From: Cardiocondyla obscurior
Taxonomy: Eukaryota; Arthropoda; Insecta; Hymenoptera; Formicidae
Assembly: GCF_019399895.1 (NCBI RefSeq)
Contig: NC_091864.1
Location: 5,434,001 to 5,498,000, forward strand
Length of the DNA: 64,000 nt
Reading direction: 5' to 3'
The position numbers were made by a program, and so were the translations under genes. Shown here in pieces: positions 48,991-59,779 of this stretch; positions within the stretch are counted from its first letter, which is position 1; every line of letters starts with the position of its first letter. The notes under the pieces were generated by a model, which was not told the DNA's origin, ran no database searches, and was given only the letters and a program-made list of their open reading frames with translations.

Positions 48991-51459
48991 CCGGGTATCG
49001 TGTACCGGTATGAATTAATGTTTACAGAAATAGGCGACCAAGTTTCCTCTTATGAAAATACGCGCGGTTGTTAATATTTAGATACAATACACTGTCACGT
49101 TTCTGCGCTGGAAAATTCATAATTTTCAACGAATTTCTCGTGTATTATTTATCACATTTATTATGCTTGCTCTTACGTTATTTGATGCTAATGCTGATAC
49201 ATAGTTGATTTTAATTTTAATTAAAAGAAAATTGTATGTTACTTTCTGTCTCTTTCTCTAAACACGATATTCATATATTAATGATAAATTAATTCACATA
49301 TTACACACGAGATATTTCAGTCGGATTATAATACAAATAATAAAACTAAGATTTGGCCAATATTAATCAATGTGGATTTGATATACGATCTGATATCGAG
49401 CCGACAGTTTCAAAACAAAAACTCCATGTTTTACCTAATTAAAATAATACAGAAATAAATAAATGTTTTTCAAGCGGAATTACACTGTGACAACTTCGTA
49501 TGATTTATATTCGTATCGTATCAATGTTCAGCTCGATGTGGATCAGTACGGTCGTGTAAAAAAAAAATATTAAAAAATAACAAAAATATAAATAAAATAT
49601 ATTATATTAATCTTTTATGACAAAATGTCGGGTGCATTTTTTTCACTCGTAGCGTCTGATGAAGGAGACGCATCTGTTTAAACTACCCGGCTAGTAGCGC
49701 GCTGATATTAATTCCGCCTGCCGCTGCAGTGTTCGTATTGCGGTCTCGCCACCGCTAATAACGCCACTTCCAATCAGTTACTCGTTATTTTTCTGTCAAA
49801 TGCGAATTCCAACAAGGCATATTAATTATCGAAGATGCTACCGCAGGCAAAGCAATTTTCCCTCCCTCTGGCGCGAGGCCCGACGTTGGTACTGCCAGAA
49901 ACGCGAGTACGTATTGGCCGCGGACTATATCGGGGCCGCACGTCGAATATCCGATATCATCCAATATTTCATAATGGATATCCAATATTTACGATAGTGG
50001 ACAGACGCCTGCGGATGTGCGATGCAAAAAACGATAGAAAGAGTGGATGGAGAGAAAAGCCAACTGCGTGCGGGAAGAGCGAGAAGGAGATAAAGAGCCA
50101 GTTGCAAAAGAGATGAGAAAGGAGACAGGGTGGAAGTTACAAAAGGAGAGGGAGGGCAGGGGGGAAAAAAAACCCCGTTGGATTGATTTCCAGTGAATTT
50201 TCGATTGCGAAGTAGTGAGAGCGCTCGTTTACACGAAGAATCGGTTCACCCTCGGCATAACCGAAATCTCCGGTAATTATGCCACGAATGTTCGACATGA
50301 TTGGAATTATATACATGGCGCTTCCGATTTCCGGAAGTACACATTCCGCTCAATACTCCGGCGCACATAATTACGTGATCGTAAATATTTGATATGTTCG
50401 ATTAGTTAATGAACGGACGTAGTAGATGATTAAATAATCAAACATACATATGCGCGAGCGAGTCTAGAAAGCGTAAAAGTGTATGCTTCCGATTGATAAG
50501 AGACGGAATTGACGTTTTTATACATTTTAACGAAATCATCAGCGCAATTGCACTACGAAAAGTAAGTTTGACAGAATTTGTTATATCAAAGTCTTAATTT
50601 TAAGTAATTAATTTGCTAAAATGTATGCGTCAAATAAGCTAAATATGATGGTAATAATAAGATATGTACATAATATGTATACATACATATACATATAGGG
50701 AGTAAGAGAATATATGCGTATAACGCGAAGTGGAAATTAGGTATATTGCACTTTGAGCAACGCAATATCACAGCTGCGAAAGCTTCGAGTGAATAAAGTG
50801 GATGGATCATTACCTAATAAAATAAAGTTATACTTGCTAACTACGGCTCGTACATTAAAGTAAAATGCATGTAAGAAGTGAAATTTTTACATTTGCATGT
50901 CCATGAAATACCAATATTTTTCGAGATAAAGTAATAAACAATACGATGTTGTAATTTTATTTTCAAAAGCTGTTACTAATCCAAATTTCGAGAAAATTCA
51001 ACTGTAAATTAAAGTTACCTGCATAATGTGTATAATTATAATTATATAATATTCATATTGCAATGCGGCAACAAATCGTGCAATTCCAGCTGATGCACTC
51101 TGTCGGTGCTTGAAAACGACGTTTCTATAATTCCAAGAGAAAGCATTCTGAGGGAGACGGTATTATACGCAAACTTCCGTATAGAATTCGCGGCAAACGA
51201 AGAGCAGAAAGCGTCCTTCTTTCTCTGGCACTTTGCACAAACAGATCCGCGTAACCTCAAATAGGGTCCAGTGCATGCTTTTCTCCTCTTATATCATAAA
51301 ATTACGAAATATTGCTTACAACTGAAGCTGTGCATTACTAAAGGTATTTAATATTCGGAATTAGACAGCTTTGCGATTCATTTTATTGCAAAATACGTGA
51401 ATCGTAAAATATAAATCTCGATACTTGGCGCCTGTTTTAAAAGTCGTTACATATTTTAC
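48990..51459. other. AT-rich non-coding block
   Basis: Mostly AT-rich with short frames. A TATTGCACTT sequence at 50742 recalls the miR-92 seed, and TATCACAGCTG at 50766 recalls the miR-2 seed. Neither has a matching opposite arm, so no microRNA is called. Confidence 0.55.
50030..50170. repeat. purine-rich tract
   Basis: About 140 bp strongly biased to A/G on the plus strand, ending GGGAGGGCAGGGGGGAAAAAAAACCCC. It could adopt unusual structure, but it is most simply low-complexity DNA. Confidence 0.7.
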
Positions 51460-51650
51460 GGTTTATCTCGTTAGTTGTCCAATAAAACTTTCCAGCATTG
51501 GGCCAAAAATGTAACGCTCAAAATGTCTAGATACTTGACAATTATTACTAACTAATAACAAGCTAGAAAAGTCAGATATCTAAACGTTTCGAGCGTTACA
51601 TTTTTGGTTCAGTGCTGAACAGTTTTGTTGGATAACTAACGAGATAAACC
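51460..51650. mobile_element. 191-bp inverted-repeat element (MITE-like or hairpin locus)
   Basis: Two 80-bp arms (51460-51539 and 51571-51650) are inverted copies around a 31-bp AT-rich spacer. Ungapped alignment gives about 68 of 80 matches. Eleven of 12 differences are transitions, and seven of these would still pair as G-U in RNA, so a transcript would fold into a long, nearly continuous hairpin. Arms begin GGTTTATCTCGTTAGTT and contain CCAAAAATGTAACGCTC. It has no coding capacity. I see no clear target-site duplication (flanks TTTTAC and ATTGGC), so assignment to a transposon family is open. A non-autonomous DNA transposon or a hairpin-RNA source both fit. Confidence 0.6.
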
Positions 51651-52414
51651 ATTGGCTAACTAATCATTAGATAACGATTATGCTTAATTTCCACTCGAGT
51701 ATACGTAGATATATTTCATAGGTAAAATGTTGTGATTTAAAGCTGCAGACATTAATATTGTTATTAACACACGACACTAGTATCGTTTAGCAATGAATTT
51801 AGCGTAAATCTCTATCAAATTTTCATATTAATTAATTCAGTAACTTCGATTACATCCTGAATACTTAACAGTCCAATCGTATTAGAATCAATATGATAAT
51901 ATATTGAACAGATCGCATTGTGCGGGGGACGCTAATTAATAACATTTAATATTATATATATAGACCGAAGCAAGTTCTATAATAATATTTGCGTTGCAAA
52001 TGCTCAATGTTTATGTTATTTGCATCGGTATTAGTATCGCGAAACACTAGACGCGTTTCCACGGACTTTAGATTTAGTTAAAGCCGAGATAAACTCGAGA
52101 TCGTTGTACCCCTGTACGACGCTGTTAGCGCACTATTTATTGATGGAAACAATACGTTTAATGTTCTACAATATGCTAACTGTGAGATACGTTGTTACGT
52201 CGCTTTCTTGCCGCAAATCCAGCTGACGTATCATAACTTAACCGCGTTTTTTAATACACCAAAATATTTTAAATCTTTTTATAAAATTATTAATTATTAA
52301 ATATTATTAAAAAAAAAAATTTTACGTTAATCTTCTTTTTTAATTTCACGCAACTTAGAGTTTTCGTTTTTTTTTTAATTATTATTTTCGAGTTTTTTTT
52401 TTTTATGAAAAAAA
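51651..52414. other. AT-rich non-coding block
   Basis: AT-rich sequence with homopolymer runs and short frames only. Confidence 0.65.
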
Positions 52415-52720
52415 CGTGAGTCTAACATTAATCTCTTTGAGAGAGCCGCAGCCGTGGTTCGACAGAGATCATTCAGCGGAATTTATCTTCTGACGCGTGA
52501 CCTTCGTGACGATAACAAACCGATTAATAACGTCGGGGCCGGCGCAGGTTCGATTAACGGAGGAGATTTGGAAAAGGGACACGGAAGGCAGGATCCGCAA
52601 AAGCTCCTGCCTTTTAAAAGAGCCGACGATCCTCGAACATTTGTTAAGCGTCTCAACGGCGGACGCTTTAAAAACCATGTCATTTGTAACGCTACGACGA
52701 AGAAAGTGTCCTCGGGGTAG
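52415..52720 (+). other. open frame of ordinary composition, coding doubtful
   Basis: A plus frame is open from about 52415 to a TAG at 52718-52720; its central part reads DLRDDNKPINNVGAGAGSIN and later RADDPRTFVKRLNGGRFKNH. The composition is protein-like, mixed charged and Gly/Asn. There is no ATG at the 5' end, the candidate acceptor (GTTCGACAG near 52467) lacks a pyrimidine tract, and two minus-strand frames (52469-52756, 52483-52917) are open over the same bases. Confidence 0.15.
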
Positions 52721-55037
52721 GAAAGAGAATATCCTATAAGAACGACATTCACACAAGACGTGCCGCGATTAATCCAAAAGGCCCACGTGGGACGAGCGAG
52801 AAGAACAATGAAGTAGCTTTCTCGGTGTCGCCTCATTTTTTTTTTATTTTTTATTATTTTTTTGTTTTGTTTAATTCTCCCTCTAAATCTTTTATACACC
52901 CATCGCGCAGCGCCCATCCTTCGTATACCTCAACGTGACATCGATACCGTGCATGACAACGTAAATAAGTCCCTGGCAAAGTATAACGATAATGATGAAG
53001 CTCGTGGCAATCGATTACACCTATGATACGTAACAAAATACTGCGTTTACAATGTACTCGAGCAAACAGTTCCGCCGGTGCGCGTATCAAAATATTAACC
53101 GTAATTCAAATTACATCCCGGCAAACCAACTGAATTACGGGCGAGGGAATTTTCGACAATTCCGGGGCAATTATCGGAAACGGTTTCCGCGGCTTCCTGA
53201 ACAGCAGCCCTAGATTCATTTCCTGTCTTCACCTGCTTTGAAATCGGCAAACCCCATCCCCATCGTTCGAGGGGTCGCGCGCATCACGACTCGGAAAGTT
53301 TCCTGCGGGCGCTGGATGGTGGGAACAATGTTACCGGATGCAGATGAGTCTCATTTCCCACCTACTCTCAGGGCGTCGTCTGCCGGTCTCCCTCGCTGAT
53401 CTCTCGTCGCCGCCGATCGGTACCACCGGTGGCTCAACGACGGACTATTCTCTCTCGTTTCCTTTCTTTCTCTCTTTCCCGTTCTACCCTTTGCTCTCTC
53501 ATTTATTCTATCCTGCACTATCATTGTTTCTCCTTTTCTCTCTATTTGCCCCATTTGTGCCTTCTTGTACTAACCAGCGCTAGCACGGGATTCTTTATCG
53601 CCTTGCGGTGTCGGATGTAAGGATTGACCATGGTTTATCGGTTGGCCTTTCATCGATTAGATAGAACGGGTTAGAACGTTTTCGCATAGCTGGGAGCCTG
53701 GTAATCTCTTTGTTATGACCTGCACCTGTTCCCGCGGCTACTCGATCATTTAACGAGAAATTACGAGGGAAACTTCGTATTCATTATGTGATTGCTAACG
53801 TGGTAGTTTAGCAAATCGAAAAAGAAAAAAAAACAATAAAATAAAAAACGAGAGCAAACTTTCTTTTTCGACTACGTTAGATTTTGTTTAATGAATCGTG
53901 GACTTATTTACGGAAGAGAAATGCTCTTTCTTTGCTTGTAAAAATTATAATAGCACGTGTCGAATAACGGAAGGAAACTGGCATTTATCACTACGTCGGC
54001 GTGTAATCCAAAGACCAACGTCGCCGTCAAAATTTATTGTCATTAAAATTTTTCATATATCTCGGAAAATTTGATAGAGAAAAAAAAATGCGATAACGAA
54101 AAAGTTTTAATTTCGGGCAGTAACGCGACTAGAAATGAAATTTTATGACGTCTAACTTCAATGGCTCGCTGTAATTCTGTATTTATGGAACATTAATCCT
54201 TGCACATATTCAATGATAATAGAATTTCATTTGCTAATGTGTTCGTAATTTAATTCATGATCACACGTGCTCGAACGTCTCATGATTAATCGTATCAAAG
54301 TAATTCGTTATAAAATACGATTGCAATATCCATTTCGTGAAATCCTAAAACTCTCGAGGACGTTAGCGCGTGTAAAGTATGGCGGTTGCGCCGTTCGCTG
54401 AATTTCAGGCACATTTCTAGGGGGCAATCCTTTTAAAGTCGCGGAAGAAGATTAAGACCGTGCAATAGTCAGCGTTTAACGGGCCTCAGTAAAGCGAGAC
54501 AACGCATTATATTAAATATCCGCAGACTGATTACCTTCGTTTTTAAATAAATATATTAAAAAAAAAATAAACATAAATAAAAATTAATAAAAGCAGCAGA
54601 GAGAATTAGTGAACGAGAACGCCAGCTGAAGAGTCACGTTAAACGTCCGTAAAATAGTCGATAGTGTCGATAACTTTGCCAGCATGCGAAAATGGAGAGG
54701 AAACTTCAGTACTCTATATCGCGAATATCAGCACTCCACTGAACTTTTCACGATGGCACTCGTTAACGTCACATACTACATCATATCGGTTACGTGTCTA
54801 TTCTGTCAAGATGATTCTCGCGCCCGCCTCTCTCCGAATCGACAGGTACAAGATTGGTTTCCAGAATGGTAACAGAAATCTTGTACGTGTGCAAACAACC
54901 GAATACCCTGAGCATATATTTTTCCGGCGTACGATACTTTCTATTATTCTTACGAATACATTTCCGCGCTCAACGCCGTGAGAGCGTATACTTGGATTTT
55001 CATATAATATTCGCAAAAAGCACGCGCTCGAAAGCGA
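52721..55037. other. mostly non-coding block
   Basis: Includes a pyrimidine-rich tract at 53.45-53.57 kb that produces a Ser/Phe/Leu-rich spurious frame, and an A-rich stretch near 54.56 kb. No gene is supported. Confidence 0.55.
53447..53570. repeat. pyrimidine-rich tract
   Basis: About 120 bp of C/T-rich plus-strand sequence (TCTCTCGTTTCCTTTCTTTC and similar). The frames reading hydrophobic peptides here reflect this bias. Confidence 0.75.
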
Positions 55038-55145
55038 TCATGAATCACTCTTGGATCGAGTATTGTCGCGACGGCCTGTCGTTCTTTTACTCTGCACCGT
55101 CAACGAGCTACGAGAAATTCTGCTCTTAAATGAAATGAGAAATAC
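55038..55145 (-). CDS. candidate 3' terminal exon, 35 aa basic/Ser-rich tail
   Basis: On the minus strand a good acceptor (TTTTACATCTTCCTACAG) leads into 35 codons and a TGA. The product starts VFLISFKSRISRSSLTVQSK and ends in a Ser/Arg/Lys-rich tail (NTRSKSDS), typical in composition of an intracellular C-terminus. The other two frames close within 15 codons. The frame is also open upstream of the acceptor, and no phase-0 donor partner was identified. Function unknown. Confidence 0.2.
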   Translation of the reverse strand, partial: VFLISFKSRISRSSLTVQSKRTTGRRDNTRSKSDS

Positions 55146-57100
55146 CTGTAGGAAGATGTAAAATTTAACGTCGTTCAATTCGACATTGTCACCCCTCGCC
55201 AGACACTCGCTCGCGCTTTTGTCGCGCGGCGTACTCGTGAGAAGCACGGTTCAAGCGTACCTCTAAAATTGAACAAGCGCGATCGGTGTGGAGTGACAGA
55301 CAGCCCTGGGCCAATGACGCGTGTCGCGATTGTAAAATTGAGTCGATTCGATTTATATGTGCGCCATAGTTATACTCGATACAGTCGATATTAGGGCGAA
55401 AGGACGTCGACTGATGGGCATAGTAAACCCAGAATCGATCGTATCTGGGAGGAACAGCGCGAGCGGGCAACGAGTTTGCTGGTAGTTCCGGGTTGTCCGT
55501 TCGTAACTACCGCGCCGACACGGCCAACAGGGTGATCCAACTTCTCTCGGATGCAAGCCCGGAGGCGGTAGTCGAGTTATAAGTAATAGCTAAATTAACA
55601 TCTTAGTGCATCCCCGGAGCGTCATCTGCTATCTACGGGCCGTTAGTGCCGTAGGAGAGTCGTAAGATGCATCTAAGCGCATCGCGTACACGCAAACGGT
55701 GTCCGGTGAGCTCGCGCGGTAAAAGCATCGCGAAAATGCATCCCCCGTGGTATTATCGTCGATGTAATTCTCGCCCGTATACATTTCAACCTGCCGCCGG
55801 GCTCGTAAAGGATCTGTACCGCGTGGAATAATACACCTGATTTACTTTATGAAAACTTCAGGGCGGCTCGGAGCTGCATCAGTCATTTATTAAATCACTT
55901 TGCCGGCTTTTTTTTTTTTAGACACACATTTATACGAAACGGCAAGCACGTGACAAAATAAATGTTCTTTAATATCAATAGAACCGCGCGTGGTGTAAAA
56001 TAAATTTATTTTACGCGTTACTTTTTCTGTCATGCAAGAAAAAAAAAGACAAAAAAAGATGAAAAATAAATACAAATAACGTTAAAAATTTTTTTAATTG
56101 AAACTATGCGTGTAGCAATGCGAACGATTGACGAGATAAAGCATGATTTTATGGATAACTAACTTTTTTAAAAGACAATTGCAAGGTTGGAATTGGACAA
56201 ATTCACATACGAGTCTTTACGTGAAGAAATATTATTTTAAATTTACCTAATATTCTCAAAGATTCGTGAACAATTGCTGTAATTTGCTTTGCCCCGCGTC
56301 TGTTATTAAATTATCCCATTTTATTCCTTTAATCCTACGGCTACCTTCCTTGAAACGCCTCAATTAACTTAGTAAAGTCACTCTAGCGTTCCTCAATCAA
56401 ATTAGAATATCGTTAACGCGAGATTACAGATCGATTTCAGGTTTAATGTCGCTCAGTTTATGGCAAGTTTCCAGACACCAACAGGAAACTGCTTTTACTA
56501 ATTATACACGACTGCATTAGGTGTCGCGGCGCTTTGTGAATACTGCATAACGACTTCGCCAGACGGTATGCAAAGAAATAAATGTCAAGAGTTAATGAAT
56601 AATACCAACAGACTTATTATTTTCCAGTTAGAAGCCCAAATGGAAAGTCAGTTCGAAAGCGACGTATAAGTGAAGGCACTTCACTTTGTACAAAATATTT
56701 TTCAGCGAATTCTCTCGGTGATTATTTCGCGACTCCAGCCGGCGCGAATTCCTTGGCGAATATCTCCGGAATTTTTTTTAAGGCGGGAGGACAAAGTTAT
56801 TTGCGTAGATGATTTCGCAACGATTAATTAAACGAAGACAATAGGCACCGCCACGGTCGGGTATGAATTGGCAGGTCGTTATTCATCGAGGCGCGCCTAA
56901 ATTAATTTAATAATTCCGCGATTTAATACTCTCCCGATCTTTCCCTCCGCCCCTTTCCTATTTTCCACCGCACTCGGAGCACTCCTTTGTACTCCGCCAC
57001 GGGACATACTTATTGCGCATTGTTCTATTATCAATAAAGGCATACCTGCCTAATTAATTCGTGCCTACCTCAATATGACGGAAGTGACTAATTAACTGTG
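55146..57100. other. non-coding block
   Basis: CpG-rich to 55.9 kb, then AT-rich. Short frames only, with no supported splice pair or RNA gene. Confidence 0.6.
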
Positions 57101-57109
57101 AAAATAAAT

Positions 57110-57306
57110 TCAGGCGTCTTCGCGGGATCAGTTGGTGCAAAACTTAAACGATTACAATTCGTGTCGCTGAGTAATTTATTTTGGCAGCGATTTATTATCG
57201 CGATACTCGTCACGGTAATGCCTAAATTGCGTACTATTCGAAAACTTTGCTTGAAAGATCGCTTACCGTACGCGCGTATGCAATTCGGAGCGTTCGAAAT
57301 CGAGAT
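57110..57306 (+). CDS. candidate internal exon (weak acceptor, good donor)
   Basis: An AAATTCAG acceptor with a poor pyrimidine tract opens a frame of 65 codons (VFAGSVGAKLKRLQFVSLSN... ending GAFEIEM) that reaches a good donor, ATGCG/GTAAGA. There is a hydrophobic core (FWQRFIIAILVTVM). The minus strand is open over the same bases (57088-57375), so composition may explain the openness. No family is recognised. Confidence 0.18.
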
Positions 57307-57312
57307 GCGGTA

Positions 57313-59720
57313 AGAAATAGTACGCGGCCTCATAAATAACAGTTTCGTACACGTGTGCGCTCGCACACGTACCAACCTCCCTCAGCGCGTACTCTTTTAT
57401 CACGCGCGCTCATTTTCTTCATTCGCTTTCATGGCGCAAATAATGGTACCGCAGTCCTGACAGAAACCGGTACTTCAAAAGGAACCTGGTCGTACGATAT
57501 TTTATTTTTGTGCCGGCGAATAATTGGCAAAGTCATGTGAAATATCGTGCAGCAGATCTAATTCAACGAGTCACTTTACTCGTAGCTAAAATATACACGT
57601 ACGTACGTCGGTCGTTGGGGCAGAAAGAACCGTCGCTGATAAAAAGTTTGCTCTGTCGGATACAGACACGGAGCTCGTGCTGACAAATTGTCGTGATTGT
57701 AATTTCTCCTGCCGCGAGAGAGAAAAGCGTGTGTAAACTGTGTGACTTTCGTGAAACTGTGCATATCGTAGGTATTTCTTTTTGATAAAATAACAGCGTT
57801 TCAACGATCAAGAATTCGACTCGTAGGCGTAAAAACTTCAATTTGACGCAGTATCTTGAAGGCACTAAAATCTTTATCTGGCAGACAATAACGTTTGAAA
57901 ATACATATTGCGATTCCGCCGCGTGAATTCGCCGCGGATAAAAGAAGAACATTAATCGCACGGCTTACCGATGTACTTATACATAAATTTCTACTTGCGG
58001 TAAGAGCTTTCTGTGCTCCGCCAGGCACCTTTCTCGGTTCCCAATGGGGCATAAATTATTTTCTTAATTACTGCCAAGCCGCGGATCGCGTAGAGGATAA
58101 TCTCGGTAACTCTTCACTCTTTCACCTCTGTTGTGATTTAGTTCGATTTTCAGTGATACACTCTGATTTTAAAAAATTCCACGATACAAATTATTTTAAT
58201 AAATGTTAACGAAATCAACTCAAAATCCTGAAATTATCATCGATGGTATACATTTATGTAACGTGTACAAGATTTATTACGTTTTACTTCCTCAAACTTT
58301 ATGGAATAAAGGTTACTTTAGTAAACGATTTAATTTATTATAAATTATCCCTACTTTGATTCAAATAATCATTTTTAGAATATACAAATGCAAAAAAAAA
58401 ATCACTTTTCAAATTATTCTCGTTAGACGCATTTAATTACTCCAAGAGGTTCAATCTCGGACTCAATCTCAGGCTTTGCGTCCTAAAAGTGACACGATGG
58501 TATTAAAGGTTAATCTTTCTGTCCCTATGAGAGTCATATGTACGTGTAAATTTTCATTTTGCTTCTATAATAGCATCAGTTAAGTACAACGCTACAAAGG
58601 GAATAAATGACGTCGGAAATTGGTTACAAAATTGCCGTACAAATACGTCAAATGTAAAAGGGCGAGCGCTATTAAGACGATAATCTCCTCATAAAAAGTT
58701 TCAAATTTATAATCGTTTATAATTCATAACAATTCAAATATAGAGTTAAATATATTTTACGTGACATGCTTTTTTTTTTTTTTATTAAAAAGCAATTAAT
58801 AAAAATGAGTTTTAACGTTCGTTATTCTCTTCTATCAATGCAAGTTACCGTTTCCCTTAAATTGTATTTTTCCGCTGGTTTTTCAAATATTCCATCAGAA
58901 TGTTATACACGTAGTTCCACAAAGTACGAACGACGGGTAAAATTACAGTAACTGGGAATTTCAGCTGCCGTCGAGCCTGCGCTAAAGCCTTACGAGCCGC
59001 AAGCCACAACCGCGCGTCATTTGCTGAAACCCATCGTGACATATCAGTGCACAAAGGGCAATGCACCTGTGCCGTGAAACGTGAACGTCCAACGACTTAT
59101 CGATCCCACCTTCCGCGTAAGACCCGCCGGACGTTTAATAAAATACGAAGGGGGTTCTCGCGCGAGCGATGCACTTTCACGCTACCGGTCGAACACACCA
59201 TCAAGTGCATCCATGTGGGGCAATGTACCGCATCGATCATTACATAAAAACTCAAGGGGCACTCGACGGGCTTCGGCTAAGGAGAAATATTCAAAATCCG
59301 GGCCGCGACTCCGGCAGTTTCGGCTCCTTGTGCTTGCGAGGGTGGGACGCGACGTAAAGTAAAATTCAAATGTGCGCAGCGCGGTAAAATCAATATCGCA
59401 CGAAATCCCGGTTTTAAAATTAATTAAATAATAACAATAATTTAACGCGCCTCTCGATTTAATTGTAATTCAGCGATTACATTATCGTTAAACATATTAG
59501 CGATTTACAGCGTTATAATTATTGTCGTGGATAAGCGACGACGATAAATCTGTTTTTGTTTTGCTTTTTTCTTTTTTCTTTTTTTTTTTTACGAGATAAC
59601 TGTTATAAAAAATCGTAGTAATGAAAAATCACGAACGTCACCGAGCGTAACATTTTTATCGTAGGGTAAACAAGAGTGTCCACGGTGAATGTAAACCGCT
59701 TTAATTAGGTAAACGTGTAT
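57313..59720. other. mostly non-coding block
   Basis: AT-rich and mixed DNA. A 61-codon minus-strand ATG frame (58857-59042, starting MSRWVSANDARLWLAARKAL) has ordinary composition but no splice, promoter or homology support. Confidence 0.5.
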
Positions 59721-59726
59721 TCAGAC

Positions 59727-59766
59727 GCGGGAAACGAACCCACGTTCCAGTTAGCCAACTAACCGG
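59727..59766 (-). other. tRNA-like hairpin pair with Pol III B-box-like motif
   Basis: On the minus strand GTGGG-TTCGTTT-CCCGC (59727-59743) folds like a tRNA T-arm and contains GGTTCGTTTCC, a near match to the Pol III B box GGTTCGANTCC. It is preceded by an 8-bp hairpin with a TTGG loop (59747-59766). Anticodon, D-arm and acceptor pairing cannot be completed and no A box sits at normal spacing. It is not a functional tRNA; a decayed tRNA-derived fragment or chance are the options. Confidence 0.3.
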
Positions 59767-59779
59767 AGACAGAGCATCC

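Noticed and set aside
50742..50776. miR-92-like and miR-2-like seed sequences (TATTGCACTT, TATCACAGC)
   Set aside because: No complementary arm at hairpin distance and no match beyond the seed.
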